The position numbers and the translations under genes were made by a program. This document shows positions 1-8,421 of a DNA stretch of 54,196 nt, piece after piece. Every line of letters starts with the position of its first letter. Position 1 is the stretch's first letter. Below the pieces are notes generated by a model, which saw only the letters and a list, made by a program, of their open reading frames with translations, was not told the origin of the DNA and made no database searches. The stretch is from Bacillota bacterium (lineage in GTDB: Bacteria > Bacillota > UBA4882 > UBA8346): the NCBI GenBank assembly GCA_029553165.1, contig JAKPCT010000022.1:1-54196 (forward strand), read 5' to 3'.

Positions 1-38
1 TTCTTTCGCGGATTTGGTGTAAACTGTGTATTGTCCAT
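1..38 (-). CDS. N-terminus of an unidentified gene, cut by the window edge
   Basis: The minus strand shows a strong ribosome-binding site (AGAAAGGTGATC) followed after three bases by ATG at 38-36, and an open frame MDNTQFTPNPRK running off the window. Only twelve residues are visible, so no function can be given. The start region lies inside an imperfect inverted repeat (35-59 with 86-105), and a 12-codon ORF precedes it. That this is a real gene rests on the ribosome site and the leader arrangement, not on homology. Confidence 0.5.
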   Translation of the reverse strand, partial: MDNTQFTPNPRK

Positions 39-105
39 AGTGATCACCTTTCTGCTGTTAATGTTTTATGGTAAATTCATTTTACAACAGAAAAGGTCAC
101 TATGG
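35..105 (-). promoter_or_regulatory. Inverted repeat covering the ribosome site and start codon of the edge gene
   Basis: Arm 86-105 and arm 35-59 are complementary over about 17 pairs, including an unbroken 9-bp block (CCATAGTGA with TCACTATGG), interrupted by small bulges. In the leftward transcript the second arm holds the Shine-Dalgarno sequence and ATG of the edge gene, so folding would block translation. Between the arms a smaller GTAAA/TTTAC hairpin can form. There is no U-run, so this is not a terminator. A role as translational attenuator is inferred from layout. Confidence 0.5.
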
Positions 106-117
106 ATTTTTATTAGT

Positions 118-156
118 TCAATTTGATTTTACAATGAGCCAATGATTTTCAGTCAT
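118..156 (-). CDS. Possible 12-aa leader peptide
   Basis: A perfect ribosome site (AAGGAGGTAGG, plus-strand 160-170) stands four bases before ATG at 156-154, giving the peptide MTENHWLIVKSN and a TGA stop. The stop is 13 bases ahead of the inverted repeat that covers the next start codon. The size, strong ribosome site and position match leader peptides of translational-attenuation systems such as those of erm and cat genes. The peptide itself matches nothing I recognise. Confidence 0.45.
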   Translation of the reverse strand: MTENHWLIVKSN

Positions 157-236
157 AGTCCTACCTCCTTACGGTAATATTAATTTAACCTGCTGTTACA
201 AAGCTAAACTGGAACATCTTACATAATGGTGAAACA

Positions 237-1136
237 ATGCTGAATTTTAGAGAAATTACATTAGCTGATCGAGCGACACTGGGACAAAAATTAAGAAATT
301 TGCAGCCCGAGATCTCCGACCTCAATTTTACTAATTTCTTCATGTGGCAACATACCTATGTTTTAAGAATCTGTTATTTGGAAGATTTAGACTATTGGGT
401 GCTTTTTGCCAGACCCAAAAGGTGGAAACCTTTTTTCTTTGTCCCAATTGGAGACTGGCAAGATGAGGATAAACTGAAGAGCGTTTTGAAGTACATTGAA
501 GATTTTTGTCAAAACGAGAATCTTCAAGTGTTTTTCAAACGGGTGCCGGAGAGTTTTAAAAACATCTTGATGCGGATTGATCCGGATCTTTCAGCAAGAG
601 AAGACCGCAATACTTTTGATTACTTGTACAGTGTCAGCGAACTGATTAGTCTGGCAGGACGAAAATATCATAGCAAAAGAAACCATCTCAATCAATTTCT
701 GCGAAAATACAAATGGGAATACCAGGTGATTAACGAAGAAGTTCTCGCTGAAATTATGGCTTTAGAAACCGACTGGTTCAACTTGAAGTTAGCGCAGCAA
801 CCGAAGATCTCTGCTGAAGATCAGGCGATGTTGATGGTGATGACTAATTTTCAGCAATTGGACGTTGTGGGCGGAGTGATTAGGGTTGATGGTACAATTC
901 AGGCCATTTCCGTTGGCGAGATCCTGAATGACAATACGGCATTAATTCATATTGAAAAAGCGAATACCATGTTTTCCGGGATTTATGCAGCAATAAATCA
1001 ACAATTTTTGCTAAATCAATGGCAGGACAAGGAGTATGTCAACCGGGAGGAAGATATGGGTCTGGAAGGATTGCGCAAGGCCAAAATGTCTTATAATCCG
1101 TTGATGTTGGTTAAGAAATTTAATTTATATAAATAA
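237..1136 (+). CDS. DUF2156 (phosphatidylglycerol lysyltransferase C-terminal-like) protein
   Basis: The 299-residue product is a soluble member of the DUF2156/COG4866 family, which has the paired GNAT-like fold of the catalytic half of MprF and FemX-type aminoacyl transferases. The N-terminal stretch with DLNFTNFFMWQ and the central YHSKRNHLNQF segment near residue 142 are characteristic. No membrane segment is present, so it lacks the flippase half of MprF. The substrate is unknown; these stand-alone proteins may act on aminoacylated or acylated small molecules. Start ATG has a modest GGTGA site. It is single-gene, closed by a hairpin terminator. Confidence 0.8.
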   Translation: MLNFREITLADRATLGQKLRNLQPEISDLNFTNFFMWQHTYVLRICYLEDLDYWVLFARPKRWKPFFFVPIGDWQDEDKLKSVLKYIEDFCQNENLQVFFKRVPESFKNILMRIDPDLSAREDRNTFDYLYSVSELISLAGRKYHSKRNHLNQFLRKYKWEYQVINEEVLAEIMALETDWFNLKLAQQPKISAEDQAMLMVMTNFQQLDVVGGVIRVDGTIQAISVGEILNDNTALIHIEKANTMFSGIYAAINQQFLLNQWQDKEYVNREEDMGLEGLRKAKMSYNPLMLVKKFNLYK

Positions 1137-1140
1137 AGAG

Positions 1141-1183
1141 GAAGCTGTGGCAAAAATCAATAGCTGTTGCTACAGCTTTTTAC
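1141..1183 (+). terminator. Rho-independent terminator after the DUF2156 gene
   Basis: Arms 1142-1152 (AAGCTGTGGCA) and 1168-1178 (TGCTACAGCTT) form a stem with one mismatch, followed by a short T-rich tail. Confidence 0.75.
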
Positions 1184-1268
1184 GTATATTTATCACTGCT
1201 AGATGTTGTCAGAGATCCATACTGTAATGGAAAATTTGTAGGATAAAATTATAGGGGTGTTGATTATT

Positions 1269-1703
1269 ATGTCATTAACTATAAGAAAAGCACTCGAAGC
1301 GGATATTCCGATACTATGTACGCTGATGGAGCAATTAAGCGGACATGCGATCGATAACAAACAGATGCTCAACCGACTTCAGATGATCGAGGAAAGCAAG
1401 ATTGATTATCTGTATGTTTGTGAGGAAGATGGAGAGATATTAGGATTATTATCATTTAGGATCAGAGAAAATGTAGAAGAAGTGAGTAGGTTTGGTGAAA
1501 TTGCCGCAATTGTAGTTGATCCTGAGCAGAGAAAAAAAGGTGTTGGTAAGTTCATGATGGATTATGCTGAAAATCTTGCCCAAGAGATGGGTTGTATCGG
1601 TACGTGGCTGGTAAGTGGATTTGGAAGGGAAGAAGAAGCGCATAAATTTTATAAACGGCTTGGCTATGAGATCAATGGCTATCGCTTTGTTAAACGGTTT
1701 TAA
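1269..1703 (+). CDS. GNAT-family N-acetyltransferase
   Basis: This 144-residue product is a compact GNAT acetyltransferase. The acetyl-CoA pyrophosphate-binding loop is seen as RKKGVGKFMMDYAE after the core strand IAAIVVDPEQ, and the C-terminal segment EEAHKFYKRLGYEINGYRF is the usual helix-strand end of the fold. The acceptor substrate cannot be read from sequence. The frame is open from GTG 1257 and TTG 1260, but the TAGGGG site at 1252-1257 is properly spaced only for ATG 1269, giving MSLTIRKA. It appears monocistronic, ending at a two-way terminator shared with the convergent glutamine synthetase gene. Confidence 0.88.
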   Translation: MSLTIRKALEADIPILCTLMEQLSGHAIDNKQMLNRLQMIEESKIDYLYVCEEDGEILGLLSFRIRENVEEVSRFGEIAAIVVDPEQRKKGVGKFMMDYAENLAQEMGCIGTWLVSGFGREEEAHKFYKRLGYEINGYRFVKRF

Positions 1704-1755
1704 TGTTTTAATTGAGAGCATTCTATTTTCAGAGGACTGCTTGTAGTTGTTTGAA

Positions 1756-1815
1756 TAAAAAACGGGCGTTGCTTCTACTCATTAAAGAAGTAGTTTGTAC
1801 AACCGCCCTTTTTTA
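1756..1815. terminator. Bidirectional terminator between GNAT and glutamine synthetase genes
   Basis: A long hairpin (GGGCGTTG near 1764 pairing with CAACCGCCC near 1800-1808, extended by CTACT/AGTAG) is flanked by a run of A on the left and a run of six T on the right, so it can stop transcription from both convergent genes. Confidence 0.8.
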
Positions 1816-1848
1816 ATTTATCGGTCAATGTCGTTAGCAAGTAAACGG

Positions 1849-3774
1849 TCAATCGAAGAGATTACGTTGATATATTTGATAATAAGCCGTCAATTGTTCC
1901 ATCTTTTGAGCCATTTCTAATTGCAGCTTTGAGACGTTATCATAATCTTTCGACTCAATTGCTTCTCTGATTTTAGAGAAGAGCGACTTTTTATCCGAAT
2001 GATCTTGCATCAACTCAATCCGCAGGTTTTGGATAGTTACCCAATTTTTCTTGTCAAGATCAGAACAATCTGAAAGATTATGTTTTCTAACTAAATTTTT
2101 AACTACAGCCATGTTAGCCGGGATGATCCGGTCACGCAGTTCGGTTATCCAAAGCAGGATCATTGCCTGAGCATAAGACTCAATTATTTGTGGGGTCAAA
2201 GCACCATATTTCGTTAATACTGCTAACTTTTCAGGATACTTTGTGAAGTTTTGAAATGCATCCCAAACTGTTGCCGGTGGCTTTCCAAATAGTCTGTTTC
2301 GTTCCTCTTCGCTATATGCTTCAAAAACATCTTCTTCACTGCGGTATGCCCGTTCTTGCTCCAAATAGCTGGCAGGTTCACCCGGTTTTTTAGAGAATTC
2401 AGCCTCTAATTCGGCGCTGGACTTACCACTGTTTACAGCAAAGTTGATCCCGTCCATTGCCCCTTGGAATAATGCCGCCAGTGCCAAGTAGGTGTTGGTA
2501 TGCGGGTTTGGAGAACGGACTTCAAACCTGGTTGCCAGTGGATTACTGATATCGCGGACTAAACCAACTAAAACAGTACGGTTTCTCGAAGGAGTTGCTA
2601 CATTATGTCCAATTGAAGCGACCGTACATACCGGTGCTTCAAAACCCGGTTGTAAACGGTTAAAACCATCATTGGTTGCGGTAATAAAGGCACCGATAAC
2701 CTCGTAATTTTTGAGGATTCCCATGATTGCGCCCCAGCCAATCGTACTTAAGAAGTCTTTGGTATTATCTTGAGGCGCAAATAAATTCTTGACCGTACCG
2801 TCTTTTAATTTAATGGAGATACTCAAATGAGTGTGTTCACCGCTGCCGGCAACACCAGGGATCGGTTTTGCCTTAAAGATTACTTCTAAACCATGAAGTC
2901 TAAAGATTTCTTTAATTATTATCCGAGCCAGTAATTCATTATCAGCTGCCTGTAAGGCATTGGAGTATTTCCAACAGACCTCCAGCTGTTCCATAATATC
3001 ATCAAGACGGCCGTCACCATTAACCGTAGCCTTGATGCCACCTACTTCCTTATGGCCCATCTCGGGTTGTAAACCGTATTTCTCTAAAATCATGAGGGTG
3101 TTTTCAAGGGCAGTTCTTACGGCGCCTTTGGTTCGTTTCCAATACTGTTCCTGAAGGGTTTGGGAGGTGGCCAGCTTTTCGGTTTCAATCTTAAAACCAG
3201 GAGTTCGAACCCAAAATTCGAGTTCGGTTGCTGAAGTAAAGATTATATCCTCAATACTGTCAGATTCAAGTTCAAACTCGCGAAGCAGGTTTTGGTTGGT
3301 TGTTAACATCTGTTTTAAATTATTTTTAATGATTGCGATGGTGTCAGCTAACATAGAACGCGAATCGACTTTTTTTCCGTCATGAATCAAAAAAGAAGGA
3401 ATACGGAGGGTACCAATCGGTAAACCGGTTTTATGATCGAGATGCTCAAAATTATAATCGACAAACCAATTAACTGAATTATCAGCTAAAAGGTCTACTT
3501 TACCGTTGTTTAAGGTAGCAATTTTCGGCAACACTACACTGGAGCCGTCGGTTTGAACCCCGCCGCTAAGAAACTCGGCTACATTTTCCAAAAAACTGGA
3601 GACAGGGATCTTTTCATCAGTATCATTACCGCCTAAATCAACACCTACCAGTGAAACAAATTTAATTTGCGGATTTTCAATCAAGATTTTTTCTAGTCCC
3701 TTTGAGTTGCGTAACTCTGGAGAGACTAAAAACAATAAATTATCATCAACAAAACTCCGAAATTGTGTTAACAT
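1849..3774 (-). CDS. glnA: Glutamine synthetase, large (about 640-residue) form
   Basis: The product is a 641-residue glutamine synthetase family enzyme, condensing glutamate and ammonia with ATP. It is longer than the usual type I enzyme (about 445-470) because of extra N- and C-terminal segments. Visible family landmarks are AEFLSGGVQTDGSS, the metal-binding PEMGHKEVGG segment, the ATP/glutamate segment GVAGSGEHTHLS, the RNRT loop and the ATRFEVRSPNP block. The C-terminal 100 residues are helical and charged. ATG has an AAAGGAG site seven bases upstream. The gene stands alone. Two TTAGCTAA palindromes lie just upstream. The family is secure; its exact subtype is not. Confidence 0.9.
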   Translation of the reverse strand: MLTQFRSFVDDNLLFLVSPELRNSKGLEKILIENPQIKFVSLVGVDLGGNDTDEKIPVSSFLENVAEFLSGGVQTDGSSVVLPKIATLNNGKVDLLADNSVNWFVDYNFEHLDHKTGLPIGTLRIPSFLIHDGKKVDSRSMLADTIAIIKNNLKQMLTTNQNLLREFELESDSIEDIIFTSATELEFWVRTPGFKIETEKLATSQTLQEQYWKRTKGAVRTALENTLMILEKYGLQPEMGHKEVGGIKATVNGDGRLDDIMEQLEVCWKYSNALQAADNELLARIIIKEIFRLHGLEVIFKAKPIPGVAGSGEHTHLSISIKLKDGTVKNLFAPQDNTKDFLSTIGWGAIMGILKNYEVIGAFITATNDGFNRLQPGFEAPVCTVASIGHNVATPSRNRTVLVGLVRDISNPLATRFEVRSPNPHTNTYLALAALFQGAMDGINFAVNSGKSSAELEAEFSKKPGEPASYLEQERAYRSEEDVFEAYSEEERNRLFGKPPATVWDAFQNFTKYPEKLAVLTKYGALTPQIIESYAQAMILLWITELRDRIIPANMAVVKNLVRKHNLSDCSDLDKKNWVTIQNLRIELMQDHSDKKSLFSKIREAIESKDYDNVSKLQLEMAQKMEQLTAYYQIYQRNLFD

Positions 3775-3790
3775 TAAAGCACTCCTTTGG

Positions 3791-3816
3791 ATTAGCTAAA
3801 GAAACTATTAGCTAAA
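3791..3816 (-). promoter_or_regulatory. Paired palindromes in the glutamine synthetase leader
   Basis: ATTAGCTAAA occurs twice with a 16-bp period (3791-3800 and 3807-3816); each contains the self-complementary TTAGCTAA. They lie in the untranslated leader immediately upstream of the ribosome site. They do not match the TGTNAN7TNACA GlnR/TnrA site. Either an operator pair or an RNA hairpin is possible. Confidence 0.3.
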
Positions 3817-4019
3817 AATAAATTCTATAATAATTTAATAATTTTATTACTTGTTAGAATTCGAAATAAATGTTATATTTTCCTCTAATTATATGGTTAA
3901 GAAACGATTAAATTATTGCGAATAACCAATAAAAAGCGCCGATTTTTAGCAGGATTATTGGCGGCAATGATAAATATTAAGATATTAGGGTTAAACCGGT
4001 AAAATATAAAGGGGAATCA

Positions 4020-5063
4020 ATGTTGAATACGAAAATGCTCAAGTTAGCTGCAGCAGATGATAATCTGGACAGTCTTACCGAGGCTGCCAAGTTGTTACAA
4101 AGCGGTGAATTGGTTGCTTTTCCAACTGAAACTGTTTATGGATTGGGAGCCGTATATAACTCTGATCAGGCATTGGCGAAGGTCTTTCAAGTTAAAGGCC
4201 GGCCGGCAGATAATCCATTGATTTTACATATTTGGTCCTACCAACAATTAGATTTAATAGTTAAAGAGGTAAGTCCGAAATACGAGCGGTTAATGAAAGA
4301 GTTCTGGCCCGGTCCGTTAACGTTGATCTTCCCAAAAAAAGAGGCTGTTTCTTATTTGGCAACTGCGGGATTGGATACAGTTGCTGTGCGGATGCCATCC
4401 CACCCAATTGCCCGACAGTTATTAGAAATAACGGATATTCCAATTGCGGCCCCCAGTGCCAATCTATCAGGCAGACCAAGTCCCACCAAGGGAGAACACG
4501 TATTTGAAGATTTAAACGGAAAAATTCCGTTGATTATTGATGGTGGCGCTTGCGAGGCTGGGCTGGAGTCAACTGTGTTAACAATCTATAGTGAGCATCC
4601 AGTAATATTAAGGCCGGGGTCAATTACCAAAGAGATGATTGAAGCGACCTTGCAAGAAGTTGTCCAGCTTGCCATGCCTGATCAAGCTGATAAACCGCAA
4701 GCGCCCGGGATGAAATACCGTCATTATGCTCCCAAAGCGGCTGTAACCTTGGTTGAGGGTGAGAATACCAAGGTTGTTGCCAAAATCAATCAACTATTGG
4801 CAGAGCTTGATAATGTTAAAAGAGTGTTTGTGCTGGGGACAGCCGAAAACGAAGCTAAATATCATTGTACTAATTTTCTTAATCTGGGATCACAGGCAAA
4901 ACCGGGTGAGGTTGCGGCACGTCTCTACGACCTGCTTCGAAGATGCGACCAACTCAATGCGGAATTGGTTTTGATTGAAGGTGTATCTGCAAAAGGGATT
5001 GGAGTAGCAATTGAAAACAGGCTTCGCAAAGCCTCAGGAGGTAATATAATTAATGTATCGTAA
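4020..5063 (+). CDS. tsaC: Threonylcarbamoyl-AMP synthase, YrdC-Sua5 type
   Basis: The enzyme makes threonylcarbamoyl-AMP from threonine, bicarbonate and ATP, the first step of the t6A modification of ANN-decoding tRNAs. The YrdC domain occupies about residues 18-205 (FPTETVYGLGAV, KVKGRPADNPL-like, PSANLSGRPSPT, GLESTVL) and is followed by the Sua5 domain after the APGMKYRHYAPKAAV linker. The length, 347, equals B. subtilis YwlC (346). ATG has an AAGGGG site. The stop overlaps the next gene by 11 bases, implying coupled translation. Its place upstream of an arginine phosphatase, upp and atp repeats the B. subtilis ywlC-ywlE-upp-atp order. Confidence 0.95.
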   Translation: MLNTKMLKLAAADDNLDSLTEAAKLLQSGELVAFPTETVYGLGAVYNSDQALAKVFQVKGRPADNPLILHIWSYQQLDLIVKEVSPKYERLMKEFWPGPLTLIFPKKEAVSYLATAGLDTVAVRMPSHPIARQLLEITDIPIAAPSANLSGRPSPTKGEHVFEDLNGKIPLIIDGGACEAGLESTVLTIYSEHPVILRPGSITKEMIEATLQEVVQLAMPDQADKPQAPGMKYRHYAPKAAVTLVEGENTKVVAKINQLLAELDNVKRVFVLGTAENEAKYHCTNFLNLGSQAKPGEVAARLYDLLRRCDQLNAELVLIEGVSAKGIGVAIENRLRKASGGNIINVS

Positions 5064-5778
5064 ATTGGTTTTATTGGTTATTTTATTTCTGGTCTTAACA
5101 GTTCCGAGTTTGGCTAGTAACGGGACGCCCAAAATCGGAGAAACATTGGAATATAAACTGATCGCCAAATCGGTAATCCACGTTGGAAATCAGAAAATTG
5201 TGGTTGTTGGCAGGGAGAAGTTTAACGGTCATGATGTTTATCGGGTGCGATCAACTATGGATACAATTGGAATGGTTAAGTCAATCAGTGGTTATTCGGA
5301 GACAGAAGAATTATTGATTGATGCTCATGGGATGTTTCCGCGCTATCTTAAACGGGTTGAGATCGAGAAAGACGGGAAGGACATTGAAGAAGTAACTTTT
5401 GATTATGATAAACGGGTTGCGATCCGGTTGCTTTCCAAGAACGGCGGGCCAAGTGAGCGTACCGAAATTCCACTGCCGGCTTATGTTCAAGCGGGATTGT
5501 CGTTACAGTATTTTTTCCGATATACCGCTTTAAAAGAGGGACCCAATAAAATGTTCTATTATTCCAATGGCAAAATTGATGAATATAATTATGTAGTGAC
5601 CAAGAGTACCAGTCCGTTAAAAATTGATACCGGTACTTATTCGAAATACTATACAATTAACAACAAGGTGAAGGCAATTACAATATTTATCGCCGATAAT
5701 GAGGAGCGTTATCCTTTGATCGTCTGTAAAATTGGTAAGATTGGAAAAGTTGAAGCCAAGCTAACCAAGATCAATTAA
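5053..5778 (+). CDS. Secreted DUF3108-like protein
   Basis: The 241-residue protein begins with a signal peptide (MYRKLVLLVILFLVLTVPSLA) and then a beta-rich region with GETLEYKL near residue 30 and ETEELLIDAHGMFPRYLK, the pattern of DUF3108 periplasmic or surface proteins. The N-terminus follows GGAGG at 5036-5041 and overlaps tsaC. The function of this family is not known. A second exported protein with a related opening pattern, from a strand beginning PLQLDNRWSYE, lies at 41274-41930. The 3' end overlaps the convergent zinc-ribbon gene by four bases. Confidence 0.7.
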   Translation: MYRKLVLLVILFLVLTVPSLASNGTPKIGETLEYKLIAKSVIHVGNQKIVVVGREKFNGHDVYRVRSTMDTIGMVKSISGYSETEELLIDAHGMFPRYLKRVEIEKDGKDIEEVTFDYDKRVAIRLLSKNGGPSERTEIPLPAYVQAGLSLQYFFRYTALKEGPNKMFYYSNGKIDEYNYVVTKSTSPLKIDTGTYSKYYTINNKVKAITIFIADNEERYPLIVCKIGKIGKVEAKLTKIN

Positions 5779-6008
5779 TGGAAACACCGGGTAATTGATA
5801 CGGTTTCGGTATCAAAGTAGCGTTGATTGCCGCATTGGGTACACTGCCATTCAAACTGGATGCCGTCGTTGGTTGATTGTTGGTTGGTTCTATCTGGGAA
5901 TGTCCCTGTTGGGTTTTTAATCACATTGATTGCCTGGAATGAAATAGTATTTAAACATTTGGGACATCTTAACACTGGATAATTTGAATTAATACGCAAT
6001 GGCCACAT
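5775..6008 (-). CDS. Small zinc-ribbon protein
   Basis: This 77-residue product has two CxxC knuckles (CPKC at residues 15-18 and CTQC at about 56-59) separated by about 40 residues, the pattern of a single zinc ribbon. The last residues include an unpaired cysteine. An AAAGGGG site precedes ATG at a rather long spacing of about 12 bases. It overlaps the preceding gene tail to tail by four bases with no visible terminator. No specific function is recognised; nucleic-acid or protein binding would be usual for a ribbon this small. Confidence 0.65.
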   Translation of the reverse strand: MWPLRINSNYPVLRCPKCLNTISFQAINVIKNPTGTFPDRTNQQSTNDGIQFEWQCTQCGNQRYFDTETVSITRCFH

Positions 6009-6120
6009 TTTATTTCAGACCCCTTTGCAACAGGATTTTTAATAAAAATAAAGAATTGGTAATAGTATTATTAGTTTAATGATGTACTATACTTCTCATT
6101 CCTTGGAGGAATCCGTTTCA

Positions 6121-6834
6121 ATGATCAAAAAGGTTTTATTTGTTTGCACCGGAAATACCTGTCGCAGTAGTATGGCAGAGGCATTACTCCGTAAAATGCT
6201 GATTGAGGATTTAGGTGAAAAAGCGACCGAGATTCAAGTGGTTTCAGCCGGTACCGGCGCAATTACCGGTAGTAATGCAACGCGCAATGCAATTGAAGTT
6301 ATGAAAAAGGAAGGGATCGACCTTCAAAAGCATCGTGCCCGGCGCCTAACCCCGGATCAGATTAAAACCGCTGATTTAGTATTAACAATGACCCTTGCCC
6401 AAAAACAGACGGTATTAGCGATGGACCCCAGTGCACAAAATAAAGTCTTTACTTTGGCTGAATTTGCCGAAGGTGTGATTGAAATCGAGAGTTTAATTAA
6501 TGAAGTAAATAAGACCAGTAAAATTCTTGAAGAAAAACGGAACCGGTATTTAGAAAAAGAAGGTCCTAAACTTGAGGAATTACGGCGGCGTCATTATGAT
6601 TTAACCCGGCAAATGCGGGAGTTGGATGAAGAATTGCTCAAGATTGAACAGAAGTTAGAACAGGAAATCGCACCGGAAAAGCGAAAATTGGAAGAACTGC
6701 ACCAGCGAATCAGTGCCATCGAGATATCCGATCCCTATGGCCAGAGTGTCGAGGCATATCAAATCTGTGCCACGGAGATTAAAGAGAAACTTAAGTATGT
6801 TATTAAAAGAATTAAGGAATCATTACAAGACTAA
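6121..6834 (+). CDS. Protein-arginine-phosphatase-like enzyme (YwlE family) with an inserted coiled coil
   Basis: The protein has the low-molecular-weight phosphatase fold: the P-loop CTGNTCRSS (nucleophile C9, R15) and the general-acid loop DPYGQS (D204). T13 matches the threonine that makes B. subtilis YwlE specific for phosphoarginine, so arginine-dephosphorylation is likely. Unlike YwlE (about 150 residues) it has 237, because about 80 charged, heptad-like residues (roughly 121-201) sit between FTLAEFAEG and the acid loop. ATG 6121 is chosen for the TTGGAGGAA site; an in-frame ATG at 6079 lacks one. The neighbours tsaC and upp match the B. subtilis locus. Confidence 0.88.
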   Translation: MIKKVLFVCTGNTCRSSMAEALLRKMLIEDLGEKATEIQVVSAGTGAITGSNATRNAIEVMKKEGIDLQKHRARRLTPDQIKTADLVLTMTLAQKQTVLAMDPSAQNKVFTLAEFAEGVIEIESLINEVNKTSKILEEKRNRYLEKEGPKLEELRRRHYDLTRQMRELDEELLKIEQKLEQEIAPEKRKLEELHQRISAIEISDPYGQSVEAYQICATEIKEKLKYVIKRIKESLQD

Positions 6835-6890
6835 ATTCAGCAAAGATTATCAGCGTCAAACAGGAATCCTGGCTTGGAAAACGAAAATAA

Positions 6891-7565
<675 letters not shown>

Positions 7566-7601
7566 TACATAATATTGATAGGTTCTTGTTACAATAATTT
7601 A

Positions 7602-7626
7602 ACCCGATTAATAGTCGGGTTTTTTT
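7602..7626 (+). terminator. upp: Terminator after upp
   Basis: ACCCGA and TCGGGT form a short GC-rich stem around TTAATAG, followed by seven T. Confidence 0.9.
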
Positions 7627-7774
7627 GATATCATAATAAGCGTTTTCAATCGTAAATATTTAGATTGGGTCCTTAAGAGAGCTCTATTTTTGAATAAACC
7701 AATAAAATTTAAAAAATAGGTGGAATTTGAGGATAAACAGGGCTTGTGTAATTTCAATTCTAGGATTAATCTTA

Positions 7775-7785
7775 TATAATATAAT
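7775..7785 (+). promoter_or_regulatory. -10 element(s) of the ATP synthase operon promoter
   Basis: Two overlapping perfect TATAAT boxes (7775-7780 and 7780-7785) lie 56-66 bases before the first atp gene in an AT-rich 275-base gap after upp. No good -35 box is seen at 17 bases, so the exact start is uncertain. Confidence 0.5.
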
Positions 7786-7840
7786 GCTTGAAAAGCTTTG
7801 ATACGGTTATTATTAAAAAGATTGTATAGGGGCGGTTATT

Positions 7841-8068
7841 GTGGCTAAAGATAAAAAAAGTGGTTCAAAAGTGTGGCAAAGTTTTGGTTTATATGGATCA
7901 TTGAGTTTAAATCTGGCCATTATGGTCATGGGAGGCTTTTTTATCGGCAATCTTTTGGAGGCAAATTATCATCTAACTAATATGAAGTTTACTGGGACAT
8001 TACTGGGTTTATTTTTAGGATTCTATCAGATGTTTGTTGTTGCTTTTCAAGCCGTAGGTAAGAAATGA
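7841..8068 (+). CDS. AtpZ/AtpI-family small membrane protein
   Basis: The 75-residue product has two membrane helices (about residues 17-38 and 50-70) separated by a short loop, the usual form of the AtpZ/'F0F1-ATPase subunit' family that heads many bacterial atp operons and is thought to help c-ring assembly or carry Mg2+/Ca2+. Start is GTG with the site AGGGGCGG seven bases before it. The stop overlaps the next gene's ATG in an ATGA junction. Confidence 0.75.
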   Translation: MAKDKKSGSKVWQSFGLYGSLSLNLAIMVMGGFFIGNLLEANYHLTNMKFTGTLLGLFLGFYQMFVVAFQAVGKK

Positions 8069-8421
8069 CGACAGCGGCTTTGATTGTTGCAATCAATCTA
8101 CTTCTCTTGTTCATTGCCTGGATAGTACCATTTCAAGGTTATCAAGGTGCAGTTATTATAGGCTTGATTGGTGTAATTCTAGACTGTTTGTGGCAATTGT
8201 TACGTTTGAAGTTGTTAAAGAAGACGAAGAACGGTTTCGTGGGTTTGCTGATTCTTGGTGGTCTTTTAATTCGGGTTGTTAGTATTTTGGGAATTATTCA
8301 GATTGGTGCTGTGAAACTAAGAGCAAATGCTGTTAATCTGTTAGTGATTGTTGTTTTGACTATTCCGGTTTGGAACGTCTTATTTGCTCGGATTGCAAAA
8401 AGGAGTGAATCAACGAACTAA
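8065..8421 (+). CDS. atpI: ATP synthase subunit I-like membrane protein
   Basis: The 118-residue protein has four predicted membrane segments and a basic loop (RLKLLKKTKNG) between the second and third, as in the UncI/AtpI family. AtpI homologues help assemble the c-ring. Translation is coupled to both neighbours through ATGA and TAATG overlaps. Sequence conservation in this family is low, so the call leans on topology and operon position. Confidence 0.7.
   Translation: MTTAALIVAINLLLLFIAWIVPFQGYQGAVIIGLIGVILDCLWQLLRLKLLKKTKNGFVGLLILGGLLIRVVSILGIIQIGAVKLRANAVNLLVIVVLTIPVWNVLFARIAKRSESTN

Noticed and set aside
35..105. Left-edge inverted repeat as an insertion-sequence end
   Set aside because: The arms are only 26 bases apart and cover a ribosome site and start codon; no transposase pattern or target duplication is visible, so the RNA-hairpin reading fits better.
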